DNA of 64,000 nucleotides from an uncultured bacterium. Lineage in GTDB: Bacteria > Cyanobacteriota > Vampirovibrionia > Gastranaerophilales > Gastranaerophilaceae. The stretch covers positions 154,489 through 218,488 of the forward strand of contig CATLLJ010000001.1 of NCBI GenBank assembly GCA_950022495.1, given 5' to 3'. Each line of letters starts with the position of its first letter. Within the stretch, counting starts at the first letter, position 1. The notes under the pieces were generated by a model. That model ran no database searches, had not been told where the DNA came from, and worked only from the letters and a program-made list of their open reading frames with translations. Both the position numbers and the translations under genes were made by a program. This document shows, piece by piece, positions 53,635 through 64,000 of the stretch.

Positions 53635-54858
53635 ATGGTAGATATTAAGGAAGAATTCATAAATCAGGCGAAACATCTTGCAAGAAATGCCGAAGTGTTA
53701 CCTGGCGGAATTGAAGAGTTGGCTGTAAAATTGCAGCACGCATCTGATACAAAAACTCCGCTTCGTATAAAACTTGGCATGGATCCGACAAGACCTGACT
53801 TACATCTCGGTCACACCGTTGTAATGAGAAAACTAAAAGAATTTCAAGCTTTAGGGCATAAAATTGTTCTTCTAGTGGGCGGTGCAACAGCAATGGTAGG
53901 CGACCCCTCAGGAAAATCAGAAACCCGTCCTGCGTTAACCAAAGAACAGGTTGAAGAAAATGCTAAAACATACTTTGAGCAAATGTCTAAAGTTTTAGAT
54001 GTTTCAGAAGCTGAAGTTGTTAATAATGCAGATTGGCTTCATAAAATGAGTTTTACTGAACTTTTAAAACTATCAGCACAGATTACAGTTGCTCAAATGA
54101 TGACAAGAGATGATTTTGCAAAAAGATATGCAGATGGAAAACCAATATCTATTGTTGAATTTTTCTATCCGTTAATGCAGGCTTACGACTCAGTTGCAAT
54201 TGATGCTGATATTGAACTCGGCGGCACAGACCAAAGATTTAACACTCTTTTAGGTCGTGATATTCAATCTGCTTACGGGAAAAAATATCCGCAGTTAGTA
54301 ATGTTATTGCCGCTGCTTGAAGGTACTGACGGCGTTGTAAAAATGTCAAAATCTTATCCTGAACACTGTATATCATTAACCGACAGTGCAAAAGATATGT
54401 TTGGTAAATTGATGAGTATTCCAGACAATATGATTACACGTTACTACAGTTTATTAACAGATGCGACAAAAGACGAATTGGAAACTTATGACAGACAAAT
54501 TGCAGACGGTTCAATAAATCCAAGAAACATCAAAATGCAATTAGCACACATGATTACAGAAGAATATCACGGAAAAGAAGGTGCAGATAAGGCTCAGGAA
54601 GACTTTATCAATGTTGTATCAAACAAAGGTATTCCTGATGATATTCAAGAAGTAAAAGTTGAACAGGGTAAAAATATTCTTGACCTGTTGACAGAATTAA
54701 ACTTCGTTGCAAGCCGCGGGGAAGCAAAACGATTAATTCAGGGCGGCGGTGTTAAAATTGACGGTGAAAAAATTGCTGACATGTCTTATATCGTTTCTTT
54801 TGATGATAGTGTAGTATTACAGGCAGGCAAACGTAAATTTGCAAAATTAGTAAGGTAA
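53635..54858 (+). CDS. tyrS: Tyrosyl-tRNA synthetase
   Basis: A 407-residue class I synthetase. The HIGH signature is H57-LG-H60 in PDLHLGHTVV, with the GDPSGKSETR segment after it; the KMSKS loop is VVKMSKSYPEHC. The C-terminal 70 residues form an S4-type RNA-binding domain (ASRGEAKRLIQGGGVKIDGEKI). The length and motif order suit the TyrZ/long bacterial form. It is followed after six bases by cysE. Confidence 0.96.
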   Translation: MVDIKEEFINQAKHLARNAEVLPGGIEELAVKLQHASDTKTPLRIKLGMDPTRPDLHLGHTVVMRKLKEFQALGHKIVLLVGGATAMVGDPSGKSETRPALTKEQVEENAKTYFEQMSKVLDVSEAEVVNNADWLHKMSFTELLKLSAQITVAQMMTRDDFAKRYADGKPISIVEFFYPLMQAYDSVAIDADIELGGTDQRFNTLLGRDIQSAYGKKYPQLVMLLPLLEGTDGVVKMSKSYPEHCISLTDSAKDMFGKLMSIPDNMITRYYSLLTDATKDELETYDRQIADGSINPRNIKMQLAHMITEEYHGKEGADKAQEDFINVVSNKGIPDDIQEVKVEQGKNILDLLTELNFVASRGEAKRLIQGGGVKIDGEKIADMSYIVSFDDSVVLQAGKRKFAKLVR

Positions 54859-54864
54859 TTTTTA

Positions 54865-55512
54865 ATGCTAAGTGTTATAAAACGCGGTATATCAAAAGTT
54901 CATGAGGATATAAAAGTTATTTATGATAACGATCCTGCGGCAAAGAATTTATTTGAAGTTATTCTTTGCTATCCTGGGTTGCATGCTCTTATTGCATACC
55001 GATTTGCTCATAGACTTTATAAGTGGAATGTGCCGTTATTTCCGCGAATAATTTCATACATAACAAGAATTATTACAGGAATTGAAATTCACCCGGGAGC
55101 AAAAATAGGCAGACGCTTTTTTATAGACCATGGTGAAGGGGTTGTTATAGGTGAAACAACTGTAGTTGGAGATGATGTACTTATTTACCAGCAGGTAACT
55201 CTCGGCGGAACAGGAAAAGAATCAGGCAAACGTCACCCTACACTTGGAAATAATGTAATTGTAGGTGCCGGAGCTAAAGTTTTAGGTAATATAACAATTT
55301 CAGATAATGTCAGAATTGGTGCAGGTTCAGTTGTTATTGAAGATGTTCCATGTGATTCTACAGTTGTCGGCATTCCCGGACGAGTTGTTCATAGAGCGGT
55401 TACGGATTGTCAAAGCAATTTGATGCACAACAGAATTCCTGATCCTGTAAGATGTGAACTTAACAAGTTGAAAGCAGAAATTGAAATCCTGAAAGAGCAG
55501 CAAAATCGTTAA
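54865..55512 (+). CDS. cysE: Serine acetyltransferase
   Basis: A 215-residue CysE that makes O-acetylserine for cysteine synthesis. It has a helical N-terminal domain with [15 protein letters not shown] and a left-handed beta helix of hexapeptide repeats ([33 protein letters not shown]). The catalytic pair is D-H in FIDHGEG and a later His in GKRHPTLG. The C-terminal tail is not the standard cysteine-synthase-binding Ile end, as it ends QQNR. The start is six bases after tyrS. Confidence 0.94.
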   Translation: MLSVIKRGISKVHEDIKVIYDNDPAAKNLFEVILCYPGLHALIAYRFAHRLYKWNVPLFPRIISYITRIITGIEIHPGAKIGRRFFIDHGEGVVIGETTVVGDDVLIYQQVTLGGTGKESGKRHPTLGNNVIVGAGAKVLGNITISDNVRIGAGSVVIEDVPCDSTVVGIPGRVVHRAVTDCQSNLMHNRIPDPVRCELNKLKAEIEILKEQQNR

Positions 55513-55602
55513 TTTTGAATTATTAAAATTTCCTTAATTTTCTCAAATTTTGATTAAATATATTATATAAATAAGAATGTAAGGTAGAAAGAGGAGGGTA
55601 TT

Positions 55603-57566
<1,964 letters not shown>

Positions 57567-57592
57567 TAAAGGAAACTATCTTTTATAAATCT

Positions 57593-57630
57593 AAAAGAGC
57601 GGAGATGAATGAATTCATCTCCGCTCTTTT
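57593..57630 (+). terminator. Terminator of groES-groEL
   Basis: A 17-base stem beginning AAAAGAGCGGAG with a TGAA loop and a T-rich 3' arm. Confidence 0.85.
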
Positions 57631-58118
57631 ACATAAATAATATTATCCGCAGGATAATCCGAGGCAGGTTCGGAAACGTAGTTTCTGATAACTCGTATCA
57701 TTTGGTCGCCAGTTTCTCTTTCTGCTCCTGTGGAGCTACGCTCTTACGTCGCAGATATTAAGTTCAGCACTTCTTCGCCGGCACAACGCAGCCGAGTGAG
57801 TGCTTACACTCCGGCTTACGCATTCTTTGCTTGCGTTTCTTTCTCTTTTACTCGCAATAAAGCGTATAGCGAGCAGAGGGCGAACGCTCAAAGCGTTCAG
57901 CTTTGGCGGTAGTCCCGTTTAATGCGAACAACCAAGCAAGAAAAAGTAGAACCGAAAAAGAAAAACACGCTTGATTGAATGGTTCGAGTCATCAGGGGCT
58001 TCGCCCCCGAACCCCTATACAAATATCGTTTTGATATTTACCCCTAATATTGTTTATGTAAAAACTTGATATATTTCTTTAAGTGTTATAATATATTCGC
58101 TATAATAGGGAGAGTGTT
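57631..58118. repeat. Gene-free stretch with dispersed intergenic repeats
   Basis: This 488-base region is more GC-rich than its surroundings and has no credible gene. It holds a 44-base block (57666-57709) and a 39-base block (57823-57861) that are both repeated exactly at 60396-60439 and 60450-60488. Near 57912 the segment CGTTTAATGCGA is the inverse of TCGCATTTAACG at about 25113, and GCCGGCACAACGC near 57778 resembles GGCAAGGCACAACGC near 25134. A GC hairpin GGGGC / GCCCC lies at 57995-58007. The pbp1A promoter should lie in the last 100 bases. Confidence 0.7.
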
Positions 58119-60263
58119 ATGTCAAGTTCATACGAAAAATACAAAAAACAAAGAGCTGCAAAAAGCAACTCCGGTGAATACAATTCTAAAAACAAAAATA
58201 AAAAAGGTAATAAATTTTTCTATAATTTAAAAATGTTTGTATTGACAATGTCTGCACTTATGCTTGCAGGTTTTGTTGCTTTAAATCTTTATTTATCATC
58301 ATTACCGCCGATTGACCATCTTGAAGATTATAACCCGAACATCGTAACCAAGTTTTATTCTGCAGATGGCGAAATCATTAAAACTTTCACAGCATACAGC
58401 TACAGTAAAGTTGAATTAAAAGATGTTCCGGACACTCTGAAAAAAGCTCTCATAGCAACTGAAGATAAGAACTTCTATCACCATAACGGATACGATATTT
58501 TCGGGATAGTAAGATCATCTATCCAGAACGTAGTAGCCCGTAGAGCTGTTCAAGGGGCGAGTACATTAACACAACAACTTGCAAGAATTTTATTCCTCTC
58601 AAACGAAAGAACAATTACAAGAAAAATAAAAGAACTTGAAGTTGCTGCTCGAATTGAAAAAACAATTTCTAAAGACCAGATACTTGAAATGTATTTAAAT
58701 AATGTTTATCTTGGAGCCGGTGCATACGGTGTGTCTGCAGCTTCTCAAATTTACTTTAATAAAAAACTGAACCAGCTTACACTTCCTGAACTTGCATTAA
58801 TTGCAGGTTTACCGCAAGCTCCTTCCGTTTACAACCCTTATAATAATATTGAACTTGCTAAACAAAGACGAAATCAAGTTCTAAAAAGAATGAAAACAAT
58901 GAAGTACATCACAGATGAAGAATACAACAATGCAATTGATGCAGAAATTCATTTGAGTACAGTACCTCAATTATATACAACAAATAAAGCCCCATATTTC
59001 AGTGATTATGTATTGAAAGAAATGGAAAAACTAGGCTTTGAAGAAACTGATATTATCCATGGTGGCTATAAAGTTATAACAACACTTGATTCAAAAGCTC
59101 AAGCAGCAGCAAATGAATCCATATTAAAGAACATGAGAGCTTGGGGTCTAACAAATAAATCTCAACAAGCGGCCGTATTCTCATTCAGTCCAATTGATGG
59201 AAGAATTTTAGTATACGCAGGTGGAAAAAATTACTCTGAAAGCCAATATGATAGAATTACTCAATCTGTTCGCCCGCCAGGATCTGCATTTAAACCTATT
59301 TTATACGCAGCAGCAATGGAAAAAGGTATCAGTCCTAATGATTTAGTTGATGATAGTCCGATTACAATTGGGAATTGGTCTCCTCATAACTCCAGCCATA
59401 AATACAGAGGAAAAATCCCTGTATACAAAGCTCTAATGATATCTTCAAATGTCTGTGCTGCAAGAATTATACAAGAAGTAGGAATTCGCTCAGTTATTCA
59501 ACTTGCAAGAGTATTAGGTATTACAACTCCATTAGAATACGATTACACAATTTCACTTGGTTCAAACGGGGTAAAAATGTTTGAATTTGTAAGAGCTTAC
59601 GGAGCATTTGCAAACGGTGGATATGTTGTTCAGCCTTATGCTATTGAACGTATTACTGACACAAGAGGAAGAGTTTTATATAGAGCCCCAAAAACAAAAT
59701 CAACACACCAGTTGAGTTTAAAAACCGCTGCCGAAATAACTGCTATGCTTAAAACAGTAATTGTTTCAGGTACAGGTACAGCAGCAAGTATCGGCAAACC
59801 TGCAGCAGGTAAAACCGGTACAACTGATGAATACAAAGATGCATATTTTGTAGGCTACACTCCGGATGTTGTAACAGGGGTCTGGGTTGGAGATGACAAT
59901 AACAAAAAAATCAACGGACTATACGGTGGAACAGTTCCTGCTAAAATCTGGAAAGATGTAATGACAGTTGCAACAAAAGAGTATGGTTCCAAAGATTTTG
60001 ACTATCCTGAAATTGAATTAAAAAATTATAGTGCAGATTCAAGAGTTATAGGAGACGACGAAATTCAAAAAGAGGATGACGAAGAAACACCTGTTGAAGA
60101 AAATACTTCAACTCCGGAAACTGCACCTGCACAACCGGCAAAACCTCAACCAACGACACCAGAACCCGCAAAATCCGATAAACCGGCAGCACCGGTATCT
60201 CCTGCACCAGCACCATCAACGAAGGCTCCAATTCCTCTTGCAGTTCCTGAGAGTTTGAGATAA
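58119..60263 (+). CDS. Penicillin-binding protein 1A (class A PBP)
   Basis: A 714-residue bifunctional peptidoglycan synthase. A basic cytoplasmic start is followed by one membrane helix (about 37-59). The GT51 transglycosylase domain contains E115 in IATEDKNFYHHNGYD and QGASTLTQQLARIL. The transpeptidase domain has S389-AF-K392, S442-S-N444 and K565-T-G567. The C-terminal 80 residues are a Pro/Ala/Glu-rich tail. All catalytic motifs are intact. Confidence 0.96.
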   Translation: MSSSYEKYKKQRAAKSNSGEYNSKNKNKKGNKFFYNLKMFVLTMSALMLAGFVALNLYLSSLPPIDHLEDYNPNIVTKFYSADGEIIKTFTAYSYSKVELKDVPDTLKKALIATEDKNFYHHNGYDIFGIVRSSIQNVVARRAVQGASTLTQQLARILFLSNERTITRKIKELEVAARIEKTISKDQILEMYLNNVYLGAGAYGVSAASQIYFNKKLNQLTLPELALIAGLPQAPSVYNPYNNIELAKQRRNQVLKRMKTMKYITDEEYNNAIDAEIHLSTVPQLYTTNKAPYFSDYVLKEMEKLGFEETDIIHGGYKVITTLDSKAQAAANESILKNMRAWGLTNKSQQAAVFSFSPIDGRILVYAGGKNYSESQYDRITQSVRPPGSAFKPILYAAAMEKGISPNDLVDDSPITIGNWSPHNSSHKYRGKIPVYKALMISSNVCAARIIQEVGIRSVIQLARVLGITTPLEYDYTISLGSNGVKMFEFVRAYGAFANGGYVVQPYAIERITDTRGRVLYRAPKTKSTHQLSLKTAAEITAMLKTVIVSGTGTAASIGKPAAGKTGTTDEYKDAYFVGYTPDVVTGVWVGDDNNKKINGLYGGTVPAKIWKDVMTVATKEYGSKDFDYPEIELKNYSADSRVIGDDEIQKEDDEETPVEENTSTPETAPAQPAKPQPTTPEPAKSDKPAAPVSPAPAPSTKAPIPLAVPESLR

Positions 60264-60280
60264 ACATAATTAGATATATT

Positions 60281-60313
60281 AAAAGCACCGGCTTTACAAA
60301 GCCAGTGCTTTTA
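60281..60313 (+). terminator. Terminator of the PBP1A gene
   Basis: AAAAGCACCGGCTTT / AAAGCCAGTGCTTTT with one internal mismatch, 18 bases after the stop. Confidence 0.7.
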
Positions 60314-60395
60314 TTTTGTAAATTGCCATACCAAATTTGATAAAAGTTTGTCATTCAAAAGAAACAATGTGTCCCCAATATGCAAAATTCAAGGA

Positions 60396-60488
60396 AGGTT
60401 CGGAAACGTAGTTTCTGATAACTCGTATCATTTGGTCGCGTTTTTCTCTTTCTTTGCTTGCGTTTCTTTCTCTTTTACTCGCAATAAA
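60396..60488. repeat. Second copy of the intergenic repeat blocks
   Basis: 60396-60439 is identical to 57666-57709 (44 bases) and 60450-60488 is identical to 57823-57861 (39 bases). The spacer is 10 bases here and 113 bases in the first copy, so one copy has an internal deletion or insertion. The stretch from 60314 to 60623 has no gene otherwise and must hold the yebC promoter. Confidence 0.85.
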
Positions 60489-60623
60489 CGAGAAAGAAAT
60501 GAAGAAACTAAATTTATATGCTTGTGATGGAATTGTATATATGCTGGTACATTTGTATTGAAAAAGAAATACATTTTTGATATTATCAAAACAGGAATTA
60601 CAGATAACTAAAGAGGAATTAAT

Positions 60624-61373
60624 ATGTCAGGACATTCAAAATGGTCAACCATTAAACACAAAAAAGCAAAAACAGATTCACAAAGAGCAGTAGTATTTCA
60701 AAAATATTCAAGAGAACTTATTGTTGCTGCAAGACTTGGCGGAGCTGATCCAGCAGGTAATTTCAGATTAAGAACTGCTATTGAAAAAGCAAAAGCAGCA
60801 GGACTTCCTAACGACAATATCAAACGTGCTATTGATAAAGGTGCCGGTGCCGGAGCTGCTGATAACTACGAAGAATTAACTTATGAAGGATACGCAGCAG
60901 GCGGTGTTGCAGTTGTTTTGGAAGCTATGACTGATAACAGAAACCGTACAGCAGGCGATGTGAGAAGTATATTTACTAAATTTAACGGCAATCTTGGTGA
61001 ATCAAATTGTGTAAGCTGGATGTTCGATAAAAAGGGAAGCATTGAATTTGATTCTGAAACAGATTTTGACAAACTTTTTGAAGCTGCTATCAATTTAGAT
61101 GCCGAAGATGTTCAAGAAGATGAAGATTGTTATAAAGTTATTACATCTGTTGAAAATTTCCAATCAGTTGTAGAAGGTTTGGAAGCTGAAGGGTTCAAAA
61201 GTACAACTGCTGAATTAACCAGAATTCCGCAAAATATGATTGAAGTTACAGATGTTAAAACAGCTCAATCTGTTATGAGATTGGTTGACAGATTAGAAGA
61301 GTTGGATGATGTTCAGAATGTGTACACTAATTGTGATATTCCTGACGAAATCGCAGAACAATTAGAGGTTTAA
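60624..61373 (+). CDS. yebC: YebC/PmpR-family protein
   Basis: A 249-residue YebC (TACO1-like) protein. The N-terminus MSGHSKWSTIKHKKAKTDSQRAVVFQKYSRELIVAARLGG and the acidic mid-region DFDKLFEAAINLDAEDVQED are signatures. Members act as transcriptional regulators or as ribosome-associated factors that ease translation of proline stretches; which role applies cannot be seen here. It heads a tight run of yebC, GGDEF gene, tsaE and tsaB. Confidence 0.96.
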   Translation: MSGHSKWSTIKHKKAKTDSQRAVVFQKYSRELIVAARLGGADPAGNFRLRTAIEKAKAAGLPNDNIKRAIDKGAGAGAADNYEELTYEGYAAGGVAVVLEAMTDNRNRTAGDVRSIFTKFNGNLGESNCVSWMFDKKGSIEFDSETDFDKLFEAAINLDAEDVQEDEDCYKVITSVENFQSVVEGLEAEGFKSTTAELTRIPQNMIEVTDVKTAQSVMRLVDRLEELDDVQNVYTNCDIPDEIAEQLEV

Positions 61374-61375
61374 TA

Positions 61376-62614
61376 TTGTTAAACAAACTGGAAAAACTTT
61401 CAAAAGTTCTTAATGAAAGCTACAGTGAAAAATCACTGCTGAGTTCATTGGGAACTTTTTTTAAAAAATTTTTCGGAGTTAGCAATTTTTCTATTAATAC
61501 AGAAGATAAAACAGTATCCGCTAATAAATACCAATACCCTCTATATAAACATAAAAAGCTTATTGGGTTTCTTGAATTTGATAATAAAACAAACGAACTT
61601 GAAGAGTTTTTAAATATTGCAGCACCGTTTATTTCGTTAAAAATTCAAAATATTATAATGAGTGAAAAAATGCAAAAAAACATTGATTTTCACGAAACAA
61701 TGAAAAATGTTGCAAAAATTATTGAGACCCAATATGAACTTAACTATGTTATACCTATCATTGGAGAAATGCTGGATAAATTCTTTACGGATTATCTAAT
61801 TTATATATTCTTAAAAGAAGAAAATTCTGAAACAAACAATTTGGCATGGCCGGCAACATGCAAGGATAAAACCATTCTTAATATGGTCGAACATAATGAA
61901 AATCCGGAATTTTCAAATGACAAAAAAATTTATGCACTTCCTTTGATAAGTGAATCCAAAAATGTCGGAGTACTTGTTGCAAAAAGTACGGGTGAGGTAA
62001 TTTCGAATAAAGATAAAGATTATCTTGAACAATTATCAAAACAAATTGCGACTACAATTAACAGAGCAAATGTTTATGCTGAAATTCTAAAACACGCGAC
62101 ATTAGATGCACTAACCGGCTTCTATAACAGAAGACAATTAGAAGAACGTATAAAACAGGAAGTATCAAACAGTAAACGTCAAAATTCGCCACTTTGCGGT
62201 ATAATGACAGATATAGATTTCTTCAAAAGTGTCAATGATACTTACGGTCACGCGGTTGGAGATTTAGTTCTAAAAACAATAGCTAAAATAATTAGAAGCC
62301 AGCTTAGAGAATACGACATAGCAGGAAGATACGGCGGAGAAGAATTTTCTATATTGCTGCCATTTACTAAAATAAATGAAGCACAAATGGTTGCAGAAAG
62401 ATTACGTTCCTCAATAGAACAAAAAGTAATTGATATCTCAAAAGTAAATCCCGACAGCGATGTAAAAACAATTCAAGTAACATTGAGCCTCGGAATTTAT
62501 GAAATAAAAAAAGATGACAATGAAGAAGATTTACTAAAAAAAGCTGATAAAGCTTTATACAAAGCAAAAACTACAGGAAGAAATAAGGTTGTAATAAATG
62601 ATGACAACGAATAA
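61376..62614 (+). CDS. GAF-like and GGDEF diguanylate cyclase
   Basis: A 412-residue protein that starts at TTG two bases after the yebC stop, with AGAGG upstream; no earlier ATG fits. Residues about 100-230 are GAF-like. The GGDEF domain (about 240-405) has an intact active site G320-G-E-E-F324, the metal aspartate in MTDIDFFKSVNDTYGH and the inhibitory I-site R311-E-Y-D314 located five residues before the active site, so product inhibition by c-di-GMP is expected. There is no membrane segment, so it is cytoplasmic. Translation is probably coupled to yebC and it overlaps tsaE by 17 bases. Confidence 0.92.
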   Translation: MLNKLEKLSKVLNESYSEKSLLSSLGTFFKKFFGVSNFSINTEDKTVSANKYQYPLYKHKKLIGFLEFDNKTNELEEFLNIAAPFISLKIQNIIMSEKMQKNIDFHETMKNVAKIIETQYELNYVIPIIGEMLDKFFTDYLIYIFLKEENSETNNLAWPATCKDKTILNMVEHNENPEFSNDKKIYALPLISESKNVGVLVAKSTGEVISNKDKDYLEQLSKQIATTINRANVYAEILKHATLDALTGFYNRRQLEERIKQEVSNSKRQNSPLCGIMTDIDFFKSVNDTYGHAVGDLVLKTIAKIIRSQLREYDIAGRYGGEEFSILLPFTKINEAQMVAERLRSSIEQKVIDISKVNPDSDVKTIQVTLSLGIYEIKKDDNEEDLLKKADKALYKAKTTGRNKVVINDDNE

Positions 62615-63074
62615 ATACGAAAAAATATGTAAAAATTTAGACGACACAAAAGATTTAGCATATAAATTTGCACAACTTATTCAAGAAAAAGGATGTTTTA
62701 TAAATTTATACGGCGAAATTGGTGCCGGTAAAACTGCGTTTGTAAAGTTTGTGGCAGAAGCAATTGGCATAACCGAAAAAGTTACCAGCCCTAGTTTTGT
62801 AATTTTGAATGAATACCATAGTGCAAATATTCCGGTTTATCATTTTGACTTATACAGGCTTGAAAACGAAGGGGTTAAAACAATAATTGACGAACTTCGC
62901 GAATACTCTGAAGGCAGACAAATTACATTTGTCGAATGGGCTGAATTCTCTCAAAATGAAATCCCGTTTAACCATATTGAAATAAACGTAACTTATGAAG
63001 ATAATGAAGACAGAAAATATACATTCACAGGTTTTGGACAAGAATGTATTGATATAATAAAAGGATTAGAATAG
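62598..63074 (+). CDS. tsaE: tRNA threonylcarbamoyladenosine ATPase TsaE
   Basis: A 158-residue TsaE. Walker A is GEIGAGKTAFVKF, the switch-like TSPSFVILNEY and HFDLYRLEN follow, and the late FVEWAEF segment is diagnostic. With TsaB, TsaD and TsaC it makes t6A37 of ANN-decoding tRNAs. It overlaps the GGDEF gene by 17 bases and shares one base with tsaB. Confidence 0.94.
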   Translation: MMTTNKYEKICKNLDDTKDLAYKFAQLIQEKGCFINLYGEIGAGKTAFVKFVAEAIGITEKVTSPSFVILNEYHSANIPVYHFDLYRLENEGVKTIIDELREYSEGRQITFVEWAEFSQNEIPFNHIEINVTYEDNEDRKYTFTGFGQECIDIIKGLE

Positions 63075-63691
63075 TGAAAATTTTAGTATTTGATACTTGT
63101 TTAGATAAAATGTACGTAACGATTGCCGAAGATGAAAAAATTTTATCGTCAAAGATAGTTACCAATACAGATAATAAATATCATTCAGCATTTTTAATCT
63201 CAACAATTAAAGAACTTTTAAAGGCAAATAATTTAACACCACAGGATATTGATGCAATCGGAACTAATATTGGTCCCGGAAGTTTTACAGGTATAAGAGC
63301 CTGCACAACTGTTGCAAGAATGTTTGCACAGCAATTAGATATTCCGGCAGTCGGGATTTCTTCACTTGAAATTCTATCTAAAATTAATAACACAGAAAAA
63401 CCAACCATGGTTGCACTTGATGCTAGAAAAAACAGTGGCTATCTGTATGTAAATAATGAAATTAAAGGTGCAATTCAGCTTGAAGAAATTGAAGAACTTC
63501 TTAAAGATAATGATTATTATCTAATTACAGATGACAAGTTACAGAAAAGATTAGGCGGAATTTCATACCAGCAAAGCGAATATCAGCTTGGTGAAATTCT
63601 TGCCAAACTATCTTATAAAAAATTACAACACTCAAGTGCTAAATGGCAGGAATTAAAACCGCTTTACATTCAACCGCCGCCAATGGGTTAA
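63074..63691 (+). CDS. tsaB: TsaB, t6A-modification subunit
   Basis: A 205-residue TsaB of the ASKHA fold. It starts at GTG that shares its first base with the tsaE stop. Its N-terminus KILVFDTCLDKMYVTI and the GPGSFTGIRACTTVARMFA segment are typical. It acts as a partner of TsaD without its own kinase role. tsaD is not in the window. Confidence 0.93.
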   Translation: MKILVFDTCLDKMYVTIAEDEKILSSKIVTNTDNKYHSAFLISTIKELLKANNLTPQDIDAIGTNIGPGSFTGIRACTTVARMFAQQLDIPAVGISSLEILSKINNTEKPTMVALDARKNSGYLYVNNEIKGAIQLEEIEELLKDNDYYLITDDKLQKRLGGISYQQSEYQLGEILAKLSYKKLQHSSAKWQELKPLYIQPPPMG

Positions 63692-63709
63692 TAATTTAAA
63701 CGTAACATT

Positions 63710-63737
63710 TTGTAAAATAACTAACAAAAAATATAAT
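63710..63737 (+). promoter_or_regulatory. Promoter of the 69-aa ORF
   Basis: TTGTAA (63710-63715), 16 bases, TATAAT (63732-63737), 18 bases before the ATG at 63756. A GTAACA half-site lies just upstream. Confidence 0.55.
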
Positions 63738-63755
63738 CATAGGGTTTAAAACTTT

Positions 63756-63965
63756 ATGATTATTTCCGGTGTAAATTTTAATAAAAATTTTGGTCTTCCT
63801 AAAAACGGGACGTCTATTAGATTGGATAATAGAAAACCTCAATACAGGAATTTGGAAGTAGATTGTTTTGAAAAACAAAATAGCATTAAAGGGAGTATAT
63901 CTCCCGTAAATGTTAAGTTTACGGGAGATATTACTTATATAAGTAATATCTCCCGTAAATGTTAA
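63756..63965 (+). CDS. Small hypothetical protein with VNF and VKFTGD motifs, 69 aa
   Basis: The start MIISGVNFNKNFGLPKNG carries the Val-x-Phe motif. Near the end, VNVKFTGDITYISN is encoded by the first unit of the 49-base tandem repeat, so the last 20 or so residues depend on the repeat. A good promoter and AGGG upstream support expression, but the end may be an insertion that truncated a longer gene. Confidence 0.5.
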   Translation: MIISGVNFNKNFGLPKNGTSIRLDNRKPQYRNLEVDCFEKQNSIKGSISPVNVKFTGDITYISNISRKC

Positions 63966-63996
63966 GTTTACGGGAGATATTACTTATATAAGTAAT
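63900..63996. repeat. 49-base tandem repeat with a perfect 42-base palindrome
   Basis: Two units start at 63900 and 63949; the second matches for 48 bases before the window ends. Each unit holds an inverted repeat (CTCCCGTAAA / TTTACGGGAG) and an 18-base palindrome ATTACTTATATAAGTAAT. Across the junction, 63918-63959 is one perfect 42-base palindrome. The array may continue past the window. Confidence 0.85.
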
Positions 63997-64000
63997 GATT

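Noticed and set aside
55513..55602. CIRCE element before groES
   Set aside because: Searched by eye for TTAGCACTC and its inverse; neither is present.
57730..57912. 60-codon frame in the intergenic repeat region
   Set aside because: It lies within a repeated GC-richer stretch, has no ribosome binding site and its partner copy at 60396 does not keep the frame.
60046..60354. 102-codon minus-strand frame opposite the PBP1A tail
   Set aside because: It is antisense to a low-complexity Pro/Ala-rich tail and has no ribosome binding site.
63900..63996. Possible CRISPR array
   Set aside because: The units are directly tandem with no unique spacers, and no cas gene is present in the window.

Overview
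The window is an AT-rich, densely packed bacterial chromosome segment that I infer comes from a gut Vampirovibrionia/Melainabacteria lineage (Gastranaerophilales-like, the non-photosynthetic sister group of Cyanobacteria). Supporting signs are a DUF1822-like domain (a family I know mainly from cyanobacteria) beside a sigma factor, a didermal envelope toolkit (KdsC, TolC-type outer-membrane factor, TonB-like domain, type IV pilus PilMNO-like genes), pyruvate phosphate dikinase, and many lineage-type hypothetical proteins with short Asn/Gln-rich N-terminal tails. The assignment rests on protein character only; no rRNA is present.

Layout. 1-6.5 kb: a minus-strand group of probable exported or surface-acting proteins (a partial unknown protein, an EF-hand plus coiled-coil plus M15 peptidase, an EF-hand plus calpain-like protease plus LysM-like protein), with tRNA-Ala between them. 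6.6-18.4 kb: mostly housekeeping (ppdK, lysC, TPR protein, kdsC, sensor kinase, principal-type sigma factor, rlmB, nadA). 18.5-20.9 kb: a PilM-PilN-like fusion gene followed by a PilO-like gene. 20.9-25.5 kb: accessory genes (radical SAM protein, aldolase-like protein that looks leaderless, matrixin-like protease, a phage/toxin-like 494-residue protein) ending in a gene-poor stretch with tRNA-Gln and two partial copies of its 3' end. 25.6-32 kb: SulP transporter and a divergent MarR-controlled EmrAB/TolC-type efflux system with a clear palindromic operator. 32-37 kb: murA and a coupled small gene, glyoxalase, glycosyltransferase, hisS. 37-41.4 kb: two hypothetical genes, a guanidine-I riboswitch controlling a Gdx-type guanidinium exporter, a decapitated zeta-toxin gene, a consensus promoter with no gene, two small membrane ORFs and tRNA-Asn. 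41.5-51.2 kb: YccA-like protein, TPR protein, then a three-gene operon (DUF1822-like/acidic/TonB-like membrane protein, small sigma factor, zinc-ribbon STAND-type ATPase). 51.3-53.5 kb: small lineage-specific genes and a phage tail-fibre-like pair. 53.6-63.7 kb: tyrS, cysE, groES-groEL, PBP1A, yebC, a GGDEF cyclase, tsaE and tsaB. The window ends in a 49-bp tandem repeat containing a perfect 42-bp palindrome.

The most interesting items are (i) the envelope-spanning DUF1822-like/TonB-like protein, sigma factor and STAND ATPase operon, which looks like an undescribed signalling module; (ii) an 18-bp upstream motif of the form TGTTACA-N4-TTTACAT before four minus-strand genes, three of them unknown or peptidase proteins and the fourth the first gene of the operon in (i); (iii) a recurring short N-terminal Val-x-Phe motif on unrelated hypothetical proteins; and (iv) dispersed intergenic repeats that connect gene-free stretches more than 30 kb apart.
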